From contig CAJYLV010000055.1 in NCBI GenBank assembly GCA_913776255.1, forward strand, positions 1 to 64,000: a DNA stretch of 64,000 nucleotides, read 5' to 3'. This DNA comes from an uncultured Sphingomonas sp. (lineage in GTDB: Bacteria > Pseudomonadota > Alphaproteobacteria > Sphingomonadales > Sphingomonadaceae). The notes below the pieces were generated by a model, which was not told the DNA's origin, made no database searches, and saw nothing but the letters and a program-made list of their open reading frames with translations. The position numbers and the translations under genes were made by a program. Below are positions 8,161 to 17,999 of this stretch, one piece after another; position 1 is the stretch's first letter, and each line of letters opens with the position of its first letter.

Positions 8161-11100
8161 TCACAGCCGGAGCGAGACGCCCGCGACGATCTGCCGCCCG
8201 AGCAGATCATAGCCCATGATCGTGTTGCCGCGCAGCAGCCCGATCTTCGAACGGCTGTCGGGAACGATCGGCGGGTCGCGGTCGAACAGGTTGTTCGCAG
8301 CGATGCGGAAGGTCATGCGCTTGTTGATGTCGAACCCGATCGCGAGATCGATCCAGTCGTAGGCGGCGATGCCCGGATACTGGTCGCGACGCTGGCTTTC
8401 GTCCTGCTGCGGGATGCCGGTGCTCGCCGGTGCGTAAAAGGTCGTCGGCATGCCGCTGCGGTGACGCCAGTTGACCGACACGTTGGCGATCCGCTCGGGC
8501 GCGAACCACGTCACGCGCGCCTGATGCGCCCACCGCGGCATGCTCTCGCCGCACCCGCTGCTGAAATAGCCGGTGCAATTGCGCTGGATCGCTGTCGGCG
8601 ACGCCTGACCGCCATTGCGGGTCATCAACGTGCCGTTGAAGCTGACATCGAGCAGGCCGGCGCCGCCGAGGCCGACATTGTACTGACCCTGGAAGTCCCA
8701 GCCGTAGGATTGCTCCTTGTAGCCGTTCGTCGATCCGCGCGCGACCCAGCCGGTCGCCGGGCTGGTCGCCGGCGAGCTAGATAACGTGCCGGTACCCGGA
8801 TTGCGGACAACCCCGCGACAGAAATAATCGAGCCCGGTGGTCAGGCATTCGTTGATGAAGTCCTGCGGCTGCACGAACGTCAACTGGTCCTCAAGATCGA
8901 TCAGCCAGCGATCCACCGACACCGTCAGGCCCGGGATGAAACGCGGACGCAACACGACGCCGAACGTCTTGGTATAGGCAGTTTCCGGCTTCAGGTTGAA
9001 CCCGCCCTCGCGCACGGTACACGCATCGTTCGGACAGATCAGCGTCGCGCTGCCGTACAGATTCGCAGGCAGGCCGGTATTGGCGCATTGCGCCGCGCTG
9101 TAGAGCGGCGCGAGGCGCGGACCGCTGGGGTTGTTGGTGTCGACGCGCGGGGCGCAGGGATCGGCGTAGAAGCCCTGGTTCCAGAAGATGTTCGATGCGC
9201 CCGCTGCGGCGCCGACACCCGGCGCGGCCTGCGCCTTGTTGTAGGAGGCGCGGAAGGTGATGTCCTCGACCGGCGACCACAGCCCCTCGATCTTCCACGT
9301 GGTGAAGCGGTTTTCGAGGCGGTTGTACTTGGAGACGCGATAGCCGCCGTTAAATTGCAGCAGCCGCGTCCATGATTGATTTTCAACCAGCGGGGCCTGG
9401 ATCTCGGCATTGGCCTCGAAGATGTTCTGCGTGACGCGCTGGTTCTGGCCGCCGTTGTTGTCGATGAAGATCTGGTTGACGACCGTCCGCTCCATCTCCT
9501 CACGATATTCCGCGCCAAGCGCGACCGCAACGCCCTGTTCGGCGAACGGCGAGGTGATGCCGTACTTGCCGAGATCGCCGCTGGTGGTCGCGAGGAACTG
9601 CAACAAGCGCGGGATGCGCGTGCTGATCCCGCCCGACGCCGCACCGTACAGATAGTCGTTGAGGGCCTGATCCTTGTTGAACGGCGCGAAGGCGTTGAAC
9701 GGGACGCAGTTCGGATCGCTGCCGTTCACGACCGAGCGGCAGGTCGGCACGCCGCCAACGTTCACGACGTCGAGCGAGCGGTTGACGTTGGCGAATTGCG
9801 CGAACGGCTGGTCGATCGTGTCGAGCCGCGCGCGCGAGATCATCGCCGCGACGTCATAGCTCCAAACGTCGTTGAGCCCCTTCCCGCGCAGACCCGCGAC
9901 GATGCGATAGCCCTCGTTGGTGAACTTCGACCGGACCAGCGGCAGCCCATCGAAACGATAACGGACGTCGATCGGCGCATATTGGCCAGCCACCCCGGCG
10001 TTGACGCCGCACAGATCGGTGCGTTGCGATGCCGATAGGAACGGATTGTCGCAATTCACCTGATACGGATCGCTGCCATAAGCGCCGAAGTTGAAGGTGC
10101 GGTTCAAAACCGTGTTGTACGACTTGTCGCGATAGAACAGCGCATTTGCATAGAGTTCGATGTCACTGGTGATCTCGGCGGTCAGGAAGCCGCCGACGTT
10201 CACGCGCTCGAACGGGCGCTGGAAGGCATGATCGTCATACGGGTTCGCCGACGCGCCCGACGGTCCGCTGTTGATCGGGATGAACGTGCCGTCGCCATTC
10301 GGATTGTTGACCAGCTGCTGTCCGGCGCGCGGGCCGGATTGCGGGATGATCGTGCCGGCGGGCGTGAAGCTGGCGCGATTGCAGCCGAGCGGAGCGTTAT
10401 TGGCCGATTGCGTGACCTCGCAGACCGCGGTCGAGCGGTCGCCGAGCTTCACGAGGCTGGACTGGCGATAATTGATGAAGCTGCTGAGGTTGACACGGCC
10501 GTCGAACAGGTTGGTGCCGGCGGCAAGGCTGATGTCGCTGCGCCCGCCGTCGTTGCTCAAACCGTCCGGCGAGGCGAAGCCGGCGCGGCGCGCGGCCTCG
10601 GTCACGGCATTGGCGGAATTGTTGTGATTGAAGAAGCTGTAATTGGCGTCGATGCGGATGCCCGAGAAGTTCTTCTTCAGGATGAAGTTGACGACGCCCG
10701 ATACCGCGTCAGAGCCGTACACCGACGAGGCGCCGCCGGTCAGCACGTCGATCCGCTCGACCAGCGCATTGGGGATGATCCCGACGTCGACGGTGTTCGG
10801 CAGGCCGATCCGCAGCCCGTCGATCAGCATCAGCGTGCGCTCATAGCCGAGGCTGCGCAGCTTGATGCGCTGACGACCTTCGGAGTCGCTGAAATTCTGC
10901 TCGGAATTGACCTGTACCTGCGGCAGCCGGTTGACGACTTCCTCGATCGTTGTCGCGCCCTGCGCGGCGATGTCGAAGGCGGTGGTGGTGACGATCGGTG
11001 CCGCGGAGCGGTTGTTGGGGCGCACGATGCGCGTACCGGTGACCACGACATCCTGCCCGCTTGGGGCCTCCTGGGTGCGACCGATATCGCCGGCGAGCTT

Positions 11101-11226
11101 GGCCGAGGCGACCGGATCGCCGATCAACGTCGCCGGCGGCGTCTCGGTCTGGGCGGCGGCCATCGTCGGCATCGCCATCAGCGCGGCCACGCAGCACCCT
11201 CCGGCCAGCATCTTCCTCATCGTCAT
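8161..11226 (-). CDS. TonB-dependent outer-membrane receptor
   Basis: About 1021 residues. GTG, ATG and ATG are possible starts within 10 bases (11229, 11226, 11220), all behind an AAGGGGACC ribosome site. The signal peptide ends near MPTMAAAQ. The plug begins around VVVTGTRIVRPNNRSAAP (TonB-box-like VVVTG) and includes the conserved LIDGLRIG and ASSVYGSDAVSGVVNFILKK elements. The remainder is a 22-strand barrel with paired cysteines in extracellular loops, ending in an aromatic/hydrophobic terminal strand (IVAGVSLRL). Such receptors import siderophores, vitamins or oligosaccharides using TonB energy. No transporter or catabolic gene adjoins it, so the ligand is unknown. Confidence 0.93.
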   Translation of the reverse strand: MTMRKMLAGGCCVAALMAMPTMAAAQTETPPATLIGDPVASAKLAGDIGRTQEAPSGQDVVVTGTRIVRPNNRSAAPIVTTTAFDIAAQGATTIEEVVNRLPQVQVNSEQNFSDSEGRQRIKLRSLGYERTLMLIDGLRIGLPNTVDVGIIPNALVERIDVLTGGASSVYGSDAVSGVVNFILKKNFSGIRIDANYSFFNHNNSANAVTEAARRAGFASPDGLSNDGGRSDISLAAGTNLFDGRVNLSSFINYRQSSLVKLGDRSTAVCEVTQSANNAPLGCNRASFTPAGTIIPQSGPRAGQQLVNNPNGDGTFIPINSGPSGASANPYDDHAFQRPFERVNVGGFLTAEITSDIELYANALFYRDKSYNTVLNRTFNFGAYGSDPYQVNCDNPFLSASQRTDLCGVNAGVAGQYAPIDVRYRFDGLPLVRSKFTNEGYRIVAGLRGKGLNDVWSYDVAAMISRARLDTIDQPFAQFANVNRSLDVVNVGGVPTCRSVVNGSDPNCVPFNAFAPFNKDQALNDYLYGAASGGISTRIPRLLQFLATTSGDLGKYGITSPFAEQGVAVALGAEYREEMERTVVNQIFIDNNGGQNQRVTQNIFEANAEIQAPLVENQSWTRLLQFNGGYRVSKYNRLENRFTTWKIEGLWSPVEDITFRASYNKAQAAPGVGAAAGASNIFWNQGFYADPCAPRVDTNNPSGPRLAPLYSAAQCANTGLPANLYGSATLICPNDACTVREGGFNLKPETAYTKTFGVVLRPRFIPGLTVSVDRWLIDLEDQLTFVQPQDFINECLTTGLDYFCRGVVRNPGTGTLSSSPATSPATGWVARGSTNGYKEQSYGWDFQGQYNVGLGGAGLLDVSFNGTLMTRNGGQASPTAIQRNCTGYFSSGCGESMPRWAHQARVTWFAPERIANVSVNWRHRSGMPTTFYAPASTGIPQQDESQRRDQYPGIAAYDWIDLAIGFDINKRMTFRIAANNLFDRDPPIVPDSRSKIGLLRGNTIMGYDLLGRQIVAGVSLRL

Positions 11227-11375
11227 CACCTTTGGTCCCCTTACGCTCCCTGAAGCGCCCGGAAGACCTGCGCACGTCCGCCTTTGTGACGGATCGTGGC
11301 ACGTGCCTGAGTTGCTGGTCTCCCGGGGTCAGCGACCAAAGGTTTGTCACTGCCAAGATGATTTAACAATGAAAA

Positions 11376-11405
11376 ATTATGTCAACTCACATGGTTGCAC
11401 CGCAA
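11376..11405 (-). promoter_or_regulatory. Candidate promoter of the TonB receptor
   Basis: An AT-rich island in an otherwise GC-rich gap upstream of the receptor. On the minus strand TTGCGG and CATAAT are spaced 18 bases apart. A TTGACA (11385-11380) also occurs but lacks a well-spaced -10. This would give a leader of roughly 140 bases. Sequence resemblance only. Confidence 0.3.
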
Positions 11406-11464
11406 TCATCAGATGATAGCGCCACCACGGCGCAGATTCGGTCGAGAACAAAGGGTAGCCGGTA

Positions 11465-13207
11465 TCAGGCTGCGCGTCGTGCCGCCACGATGGCCTTCCT
11501 CGCGGTGCCGGAAGACAGGTCGACCGCAAAGCGCGCCACCTGTCGCGACAGCTCGTCGGCCTCGCTCGCCAGGCTCCGCGCGGCCGCGGTCGCCTGCTCG
11601 ACCATCGCCGCATTCTGCTGGGTGACGCCGTCCATCTCGGCGACCGCGGTATTGACCTGCTGGAGCCCGGTCGCCTGCTGTTCCGCCGCTGCGCTGATCG
11701 CCGACATGAGCCCGCTGATCTCGCCGATCCGGGCATTGATCGTCTGGAGCGCGGCGCCTGCCTCGGCGACCAGCCCGACGCCGAGATCGACCTGCTCGGT
11801 CGAGGCGGTGATGCGGGTCTTGACGTCGCGTGCCGCATCCGCCGAGCGCTGCGCCAGCGCCCGCACTTCGGACGCGACCACCGCAAAGCCCTTACCCGCA
11901 TCCCCGGCCCGTGCCGCCTCGACGCCGGCATTGAGCGCCAGCAGATTGGTCTGGAAGGCGATCGCATCGATGACGCTGATGATGTCGCTGATCTCACCCG
12001 ACGAGCGCTCGATCCCGCCCATCGCGTCGACCGCGCGCCGCACGACATCGCCCGAGGCAGCCGCCTCGTGCCGCGCGGTCGCGACGATCCGATCGGCTTC
12101 GGAGGCGTCCTTGGCGGTCTGCCGCACGGTGCTGGTGATCTCCTCCATCGCCGCCGCGGTCTCCTCAAGGCTCGCGGCCTGTTGCTCGGTGCGTTGCGAC
12201 AGGTCGTCGGACGCGGCCCGGATGTCGGCCGCGCCGCTCTTGATGTCGCTGGCGGCGCGCATCACCGCCGCCATCACCTGCGCCACCGCCTCGATCGCGC
12301 GGTTGAAATCGATCTCCAGCTGCTGATAGCTCGGCGGAAAGCCGGACAGGCGGGCGCCGAGATCGGCATCCGCCAGCCGCTGAAGCCCCTCGGCCATCTT
12401 CTCCATGACCATCCGCCGTTCGCGCTCGGCATGCTGCTTCTCGACCGCAGAGTCGCGGAAGACGAGCACCGCCTTGGCGATACTGCCGATCTCGTCGGCC
12501 CGGTCGGTGCTCGGAACCGCGACATCGGTGCGCCCGCCGGCCATCTCGACCATGATCGCGGCCATGTCGACGACCGGCTTCGCCATCGCCCGCGACAGCA
12601 GCACGCCCAGCGCCCCGGCCAGCGTGATCGCGACCAGCCCGCCCAGCCCCAGCGCCAGCTTCACCATCAGCTCGGCGTGATATTGCTCCAGGTCCTGACG
12701 TGCGACCCATTCCGCCTGCGCCGCCTGGATTTCCTTATGCGCCTTGCGGATCGCGCTCAGCTGCTTGGCGCCGGCCAGTTCGCGCGCGGTCTCGCGCGTC
12801 GCCGGGTTCGCATAAGCGGCCAGTGTCGGCGCGACCTTCATCCGCTGCCATTCGGCGACGGCGGCAAGAAAGGCGTCGACGCGGCGCAGCTGGTCGGGGC
12901 GCGGCGCGCTCTGCTTGAACTTGGCGGCGGCCGTGCCGATCAATGCGCGATTTTCCTCATGCGTGTCGAGGAACGCCTGCTTGCCGAGCAGCACATAGCC
13001 GCGGATCGCGCTCTGCCCCTCCACGACGCCGGTGAGCATGTCGTCGGCATTGTCCGACGCCTGCTTGGCCTGATCGCGCACCACCGCGACGTCGTGCAGC
13101 CGCGCGACGTTGACGAAGACGATCACGCTGACCGCGGTGAAGGTCGCGATCAGCGAGGCAAAGGCGAGCGCCAGCTTGCGGGGAATGGGCAGATTGCGAA
13201 AAAACAT
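11465..13207 (-). CDS. Methyl-accepting chemotaxis protein with CHASE3-like sensor
   Basis: 580 residues. A transmembrane helix at about 10-32 is followed by a periplasmic four-helix CHASE3-like region (SAIRGYVLLGKQAFLDTHEE), a second helix near 186-208, a HAMP linker and the cytoplasmic signalling coiled coil. The hairpin tip is intact (EAARAGDAGKGFAVVASEVR, LAQRSADAARDV), so it should couple to CheW/CheA. No C-terminal CheR/CheB-tethering pentapeptide is seen. AGGGGATTTC precedes the ATG. It lies 54 bp downstream of the TctE-type kinase on the same strand and may share the tctDE transcript, which would link it to sensing of the same carbon source; that link is inference. Confidence 0.92.
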   Translation of the reverse strand: MFFRNLPIPRKLALAFASLIATFTAVSVIVFVNVARLHDVAVVRDQAKQASDNADDMLTGVVEGQSAIRGYVLLGKQAFLDTHEENRALIGTAAAKFKQSAPRPDQLRRVDAFLAAVAEWQRMKVAPTLAAYANPATRETARELAGAKQLSAIRKAHKEIQAAQAEWVARQDLEQYHAELMVKLALGLGGLVAITLAGALGVLLSRAMAKPVVDMAAIMVEMAGGRTDVAVPSTDRADEIGSIAKAVLVFRDSAVEKQHAERERRMVMEKMAEGLQRLADADLGARLSGFPPSYQQLEIDFNRAIEAVAQVMAAVMRAASDIKSGAADIRAASDDLSQRTEQQAASLEETAAAMEEITSTVRQTAKDASEADRIVATARHEAAASGDVVRRAVDAMGGIERSSGEISDIISVIDAIAFQTNLLALNAGVEAARAGDAGKGFAVVASEVRALAQRSADAARDVKTRITASTEQVDLGVGLVAEAGAALQTINARIGEISGLMSAISAAAEQQATGLQQVNTAVAEMDGVTQQNAAMVEQATAAARSLASEADELSRQVARFAVDLSSGTARKAIVAARRAA

Positions 13208-13261
13208 GAAATCCCCTCGACTTATTCGGTCGAGACTAGCAGCCGATCCGTTAATGCGCCG

Positions 13262-14656
13262 CTAAGCCGATGTCGCAGCCATATCGGGGAAGCGCAGCGT
13301 CGCGCGCAGGCCGGGTTGCGTGTTGACCAGCGACAGCTCCGCACCGATCCGCTGCGCCGCCGATCGCGCGATCGCGAGCCCGAGACCGGTGCCCTCCGTC
13401 CCCTGGCTGGAGGAGAGGCGTGCGAAGCGACGGCCGGCGTTCTCGATCTCGGCCTCGGGCAGGCCCGGCCCGTCGTCCGCGACGACCACCGTCACGCCGC
13501 CCTCCGCGCGCGCGACCACCACCGTGACCTGCCCACCGCGGCGATTATAGCGGATGCCGTTGTCGATCAGGTTCGACAGGATCTCGAAGATCAACGTCCG
13601 GTGGCTGTCGATCGCGACCGGTGCGGGCGCGTCGAGATGCAGCTCGATCCCGGCCTCGATCGCCTGCGCGATCCGCCGGTTGATGACCACCACTGCGACC
13701 TCTTTCAGGTCGACGCGTTCGGACGGCGGGGCGATACCGGCTTCTTCGGCGCGCGCCAGCGCCAGCAACTGCCTGACGAGATGTTCGAGGCGGTCGGCGG
13801 CATCGGCAATCTCGCCCAACGCCGCCGGTTCGCCACGCCGCGCCAGTGCCACCTGCACCTTCAGCACCGCGAGCGGGGTGCGCATCTGGTGCGAGGCGTC
13901 GGCGGTGAAACGGCGCATCCCGGCGGTCGCAGTGTCGAGCCGCGCGAGCAGATGGTCGAAGGCGTCGGCGAGCGGGCGCAACTCGGTGGGCAGCGGCCCG
14001 GCCTCGAGCGGCGACAGGTCCGGGGTGGCGCGGGTATCGCGCGCCGCCACGGCATCGCGCAGCCGCGACAGCGGGCGCAGGCTCCACGAGAGGGCGGGAC
14101 GGAGCAGCAACAGCGCGACGCCGACCAGCGACACCTCACCCAGCAGCAGCGCGGCCAGCAGCCGGCGGCGTAGCGCGCGCCGCCCGTCGAGCGTCTCGGC
14201 CACCTGCACCACCACCGGCGCCGCGATCCGCGGCAATGCGCGGCGGACCTCCGCGATCCGGATGTCCTGGTCGCGGTAGCGCGCCGAGCGGAAGCGCGGC
14301 GTGTCGAGCGTCAGTTCCCCGGTGTTCGGCGCCGGCAGGTCCGCATAGCCGGTCAGCAGGCGGTCGCCGACCGCAATCCGGTAATAGACGTTGTCGCGCT
14401 CGCTGTTCTCCAGCATCCCGAACGCGGCCGGGGACAGGTCCATCGTGACCTCGCCGCGCTCGACCTGCACCGTCTCTGAGATGGCTCCCAATGCGCCGCC
14501 GAGCACGCGATCGTTGGTGCGCTGGACCGTGTCGGCGATCAGCGTCGCCCCCGCGATTCCGAGCAGGATCGCGATCCCCAGCAACGGGGCGAGCAGTGCC
14601 GCGAGCAGGCGCGTGCGCAGCGCCGGCGCGCGCCCGCGCGGCGCCTCATCCGCCAT
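13262..14656 (-). CDS. tctE: TctE-type sensor histidine kinase
   Basis: 464 residues with the TctE N-terminal architecture. A membrane helix (about 18-42) is followed by a periplasmic segment with the family pattern of a short acidic VTMDLSPAAFGMLENSERD stretch and a tyrosine pair, then a second helix (about 170-190) and a HAMP linker. The kinase core has the phospho-acceptor His256 in ASHQMRTPLA, the N box NLIDNGIRYN, and G boxes DDGPGLP and GTGLGLAIARS. In this family the kinase senses tricarboxylates, sometimes through a periplasmic binding protein. Its start overlaps the response-regulator gene by 11 bp. The divergent operon encodes a citrate-type transporter, which supports a citrate-sensing role. 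Confidence 0.9.
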   Translation of the reverse strand: MADEAPRGRAPALRTRLLAALLAPLLGIAILLGIAGATLIADTVQRTNDRVLGGALGAISETVQVERGEVTMDLSPAAFGMLENSERDNVYYRIAVGDRLLTGYADLPAPNTGELTLDTPRFRSARYRDQDIRIAEVRRALPRIAAPVVVQVAETLDGRRALRRRLLAALLLGEVSLVGVALLLLRPALSWSLRPLSRLRDAVAARDTRATPDLSPLEAGPLPTELRPLADAFDHLLARLDTATAGMRRFTADASHQMRTPLAVLKVQVALARRGEPAALGEIADAADRLEHLVRQLLALARAEEAGIAPPSERVDLKEVAVVVINRRIAQAIEAGIELHLDAPAPVAIDSHRTLIFEILSNLIDNGIRYNRRGGQVTVVVARAEGGVTVVVADDGPGLPEAEIENAGRRFARLSSSQGTEGTGLGLAIARSAAQRIGAELSLVNTQPGLRATLRFPDMAATSA

Positions 14657-15311
14657 CGAGCAGATAGCCGACCCCGCGCACGGTGCGGATCGCGGGGCCG
14701 TCGGGCGCCAGCTTGCCGCGCAGGCGGGTGATGTTCACCTCGATCGCATTAGGACCAACCGGCTCGTCATAGCCGAAGACCTCGGACTGCAGCGTCTCGC
14801 GCGGGACGATCTGTCCGGCACGGGTCGCCAGCGCGTCGAGCACCGCCCATTCGCGGCGGCGCAGATCGAGCGCGCGGTCGCCGACGCGCGCCGCACCGCG
14901 CGACCGGTCGAGCACCAGCGTCCCGACCACCAGCTCGGGAGTTGGGTCGCCGCCGCGCCGCCGTCCGAGCGCACGGATGCGCGCCTCCAGTTCCTCGGGC
15001 GCGAACGGCTTGCGCAGATAATCGTCGGCGCCGAGATCGAGTCCGCGCACCCGGTCGTCGAGCGCGTCGCGCGCGGTGAGCATCAGCACCGGCACGCGAT
15101 ACCCCCGACGGCGCAGCGTCTGGAGCACCGCGAAGCCATCGATGCCCGGCAAGCCGACATCGAGCACGATCAGCGCATAGGCTTCGTCGCCGGCGACCAT
15201 CAGCGCATCCTCGCCGCTCGCGACATGATCGACCGCATGCCCGGTGCCGCGCAGCAACGCGACGATCCCGCGCGCGAGCGCCGCATCGTCCTCGACGATC
15301 AGAATCCGCAT
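14646..15311 (-). CDS. tctD: TctD-type OmpR-family response regulator
   Basis: 221 residues. The receiver domain has the acidic pair Asp8/Asp9, phospho-acceptor Asp51 (LIVLDVGLPG), Thr79 and Lys101 (LRKPF). The C-terminal OmpR/PhoB winged helix carries the recognition segment PNAIEVNITRLRGKL and ends in RTVRGVGYLLD. It is the first gene of the minus-strand unit with the kinase, and is divergent from the binding-protein/porin/CitMHS operon that it most likely activates. The 100-bp gap between the two units holds a repeated 12-base element. Confidence 0.93.
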   Translation of the reverse strand: MRILIVEDDAALARGIVALLRGTGHAVDHVASGEDALMVAGDEAYALIVLDVGLPGIDGFAVLQTLRRRGYRVPVLMLTARDALDDRVRGLDLGADDYLRKPFAPEELEARIRALGRRRGGDPTPELVVGTLVLDRSRGAARVGDRALDLRRREWAVLDALATRAGQIVPRETLQSEVFGYDEPVGPNAIEVNITRLRGKLAPDGPAIRTVRGVGYLLDGG

Positions 15312-15339
15312 CGCGCGGCCGGACCGTGAAAGGTGGATG

Positions 15340-15378
15340 ACAGCTTGCCCGCATACCTCATGTTGAACAGCTTACCCG
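15340..15378. promoter_or_regulatory. Directly repeated 12-base element in the tctD/binding-protein gap
   Basis: ACAGCTTGCCCG (15340-15351) and ACAGCTTACCCG (15367-15378) differ at one base and start 27 bases apart. The second is preceded by the small palindrome TGTTGAACA. Location between divergent regulator and transport operon makes it a candidate regulator site or a promoter-associated element. Near-copies occur at 21199 and 47345. Confidence 0.45.
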
Positions 15379-15411
15379 AACTCAGAGGCGGGAAGCGAGA
15401 GGACCTGAACG

Positions 15412-16485
15412 ATGCGGATGCTGATCCTGTTGATGCTGGTGGCGGGGATCGTCACCCCCGCCGCCGCGCAACGCCCGGCGGGCTATCCGCGCTCCTACGA
15501 CGCGCTGATCGCCGCGGCGCGCGCCGAGCGCGGGGTGCATGTCTACGGCAACGCCGATGCCACCGCGATGCGGCCGGTGATCGCCGCGTTCCGCCGCGTC
15601 TATCCGGGCGTCGCGGTGCGCTACGACGATCTGGAGTCGCGCGACATCTATCGCCGGGTCGTCGCCGATGCCGCCGCGCACCGGCCGGGCGCCGATCTGG
15701 TGTGGTCGTCCGCGATGGACCTGCAAGCCAAGCTCATCAACGACGGCTATGCGCAGGCGTATCTCAGCCCCGAAAAGCCGGCGCTGCCGGCAACGGCGGT
15801 ATGGAAGAACATGGGCTATGGCGTCACCGCCGAACCGGTGGCGTTCGTCGTCAACCGGCGGCTGATCCCGCCGGCGCTGGTCCCCTACACGCACGAGGCG
15901 CTGGAGCGGCTGCTGCGCGCGCACCGCACCGCGCTGACCGGCAAGGTCGCGACCTACGATCCCGCGCAGTCGAACGTCGGTTATCTCTATCTCAGCGAGG
16001 ATCATGCGATCACCCGTGACACCCGCTCGCTGGTGCAGGCCATAGCCGCGACGCGCCCGATGTTGTCGCGCACCACCGGACCGATGCTCGACGGCATCGC
16101 CGCCGGGCGGATCGCGATCGCCTATAACGTCGTCGGACCCTATGCGCTGACCCGCGCGCGCCGCGACCCGCGCATCGGCGTCGTCTTCCCGCGCGACTAT
16201 ACGATCATCGCGTCGCGCGTCGCCTTCATCGCGCGTGATGCAGAGCGCCCGGCGGCGGCGCGGCTGTTCCTCGACTTCCTGCTCTCGCGCACCGGGCAGA
16301 CGCTGCTGGCGCGCGAATGGCTGCTGCCGGTGCGCGCCGACGTGCGTGCGCCGCGGCTGTCGCGCGAACGACAGCGGCCGATCCGCGTCGGGCCGCAGCT
16401 GCTCGTCAATCTCGATACGATCACCCGCCGGCGGTTCCTCACCGACTGGCGCGCGATCCTCGCCGAAGGGGCCAGAACGCCATGA
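15412..16485 (+). CDS. Periplasmic solute-binding protein, ABC iron/AfuA-like fold, no cognate permease
   Basis: 357 residues with signal peptide (MLILLMLVAGIVTPAAAQ) and GAGAGGACC ribosome site. It has the two-lobed extracellular solute-binding fold of the Fe3+/2-aminoethylphosphonate-type family: YDALIAAARAERGVHVYGN near the N-terminus, DLVWSSAMDLQAKLI and VAFVVNRR in the middle, and AARLFLDFLLSRTGQ towards the C-terminus. No ABC permease or ATPase lies nearby; instead the porin gene begins inside its stop codon (ATGA overlap) and a CitMHS carrier follows. A sensory or substrate-capture role with TctE is therefore more likely than ABC import, by analogy with binding-protein-assisted tricarboxylate sensing. 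Confidence 0.82.
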   Translation: MRMLILLMLVAGIVTPAAAQRPAGYPRSYDALIAAARAERGVHVYGNADATAMRPVIAAFRRVYPGVAVRYDDLESRDIYRRVVADAAAHRPGADLVWSSAMDLQAKLINDGYAQAYLSPEKPALPATAVWKNMGYGVTAEPVAFVVNRRLIPPALVPYTHEALERLLRAHRTALTGKVATYDPAQSNVGYLYLSEDHAITRDTRSLVQAIAATRPMLSRTTGPMLDGIAAGRIAIAYNVVGPYALTRARRDPRIGVVFPRDYTIIASRVAFIARDAERPAAARLFLDFLLSRTGQTLLAREWLLPVRADVRAPRLSRERQRPIRVGPQLLVNLDTITRRRFLTDWRAILAEGARTP

Positions 16486-17966
16486 CCTTGTTCCGAACCG
16501 CCAGCGCGCTGGTCGCGCTGCTCGCCGCGACGCCGACGCTCGCGCAGACGCCCACCGCCGACGAGCTAGCCGTGCTGGTCCGGCAACAGGCCGCCGAAAT
16601 CGCGACGCTGCGCGCGCGGCTCGACCGGCTGGAGGGCGTGCAACAGGTCGCCGCCGCCCCTGCCCCCGCCCCAATTTCCGCCGCGCCTCCGCCGCAGCTG
16701 GCACAAGCCGACGCAGCGGGGCGCGACACCGTGACGCGACCGTTCGCGCCGCAGCTCGTGCCGCCCGGCCCCGCCGAGCGCGACATCGTGCAGGCGCGGC
16801 AGGCGAACGCCGCGGGCGTGACGACCGAATGGGGCGCAGGGCTGCCGGTGTTCCACTCCGCCGACGGCATCTACACCTTCAAGCCGCGCGGCCGGATCCT
16901 GACCGACGTTAGCGCGACCTTCGGCTCGAAGTACGACGCGCGCAACATCACCACCACGGGCATGCGGGCGCTGCGCCTCGGGCTGGAGGGCGGCGTCGGC
17001 ACGCACTTCTTCTACCAGTTCGAGTCCGACTTCTCCGAAAACGAGGTCGACATCGTGACCGCCTTCGTCGGCTGGCGCGACCGGATCGGCAAGGGAATCG
17101 ACTATGATGTGCGTGCCGGCCACCTGTTCAACGATCGCGGCTTTGAGGGCGCGACCGGGTCGGATTCGACGCCGTTCATGGAGCGCACCGTGGTCGCCAC
17201 CGCCATCATCCCGCAGCGCGGCTTCTACGGCGTCGGCATCATGCCGCGCGTCTTCTGGAAGAACGGCCACGCGTCGCTGACCGTCACGGGCGACCGGATC
17301 GACGGCAACCAGAGCGTCAGCGACAGCCGCACCGCGCTGGCCCGCGCGCACTGGAACCCGATCAAGACCGAACGCGGCGTCCTCCACCTCGGCCTGTGGG
17401 GCTTCGACGAGGCGCTGTCATCCGCCGCGACGACGCTGACCCGCAACACCGTGATCGGCGGGCGGTTCAACGGTGCGCTGCGCGTGTCGACCGGGACACT
17501 GCTCGGCGGACGCAGCACCACCGGCTATGGCGTCGAGGCGGGCGGCTATATCGGCCCGATCTGGGTGATGGGCGAGGCCGGCCAGCGCCACGCACGCCTC
17601 GACGCTGGTCGCGCCGATTTCGTCAGCAAGGCATGGAGCCTGTCGGGCGGCTGGTTCGTCACCGGCGATTTGCCCCCGTACAACCCGCGGCTCGGCAGCT
17701 TCGGCCAGCCGCGCGTGCTGAAGCCGATCTTCGACGGCGGCCCCGGCGCGATCGAGCTGACCGCCCGTTACGAAAACCTCGATTACACCAGCCTGCTGAG
17801 CGGCGGGCGCGGCTGGGCGGCGACGATCGGCGCCAATTGGTATCTCAACAGCTTCACCCGCTTCCAGATCAATCTCGCCCATTGGGACACCGACAATCGC
17901 GCGGGTGCCTATACCGGCGCGGACAGCGGCGAGACGCTCGGCACCCGCATCGCCGTCACCTTCTGA
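16482..17966 (+). CDS. Outer-membrane porin, OprP/OprO-like
   Basis: 494 residues from the ATG at 16482, which overlaps the preceding stop by four bases and opens a signal peptide (LVALLAATPTLAQ). A short coiled-coil follows (ELAVLVRQQAAEIATLRARL, about residues 30-52), as in trimeric phosphate-selective-type porins, then an Ala/Pro linker. The barrel begins near residue 125 with YTFKPRGRILTD and includes the ALRLGLEGGVGTHFFYQFES signature of the OprP group. It ends in a phenylalanine (GTRIAVTF), as expected for BAM recognition. Translational coupling to the binding protein and position before CitMHS suggest it admits anionic substrates such as citrate. Confidence 0.88.
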   Translation: MTLFRTASALVALLAATPTLAQTPTADELAVLVRQQAAEIATLRARLDRLEGVQQVAAAPAPAPISAAPPPQLAQADAAGRDTVTRPFAPQLVPPGPAERDIVQARQANAAGVTTEWGAGLPVFHSADGIYTFKPRGRILTDVSATFGSKYDARNITTTGMRALRLGLEGGVGTHFFYQFESDFSENEVDIVTAFVGWRDRIGKGIDYDVRAGHLFNDRGFEGATGSDSTPFMERTVVATAIIPQRGFYGVGIMPRVFWKNGHASLTVTGDRIDGNQSVSDSRTALARAHWNPIKTERGVLHLGLWGFDEALSSAATTLTRNTVIGGRFNGALRVSTGTLLGGRSTTGYGVEAGGYIGPIWVMGEAGQRHARLDAGRADFVSKAWSLSGGWFVTGDLPPYNPRLGSFGQPRVLKPIFDGGPGAIELTARYENLDYTSLLSGGRGWAATIGANWYLNSFTRFQINLAHWDTDNRAGAYTGADSGETLGTRIAVTF

Positions 17967-17999
17967 TCCTCCCTTCCTCCTGACGAAAGCATCCTTGCG

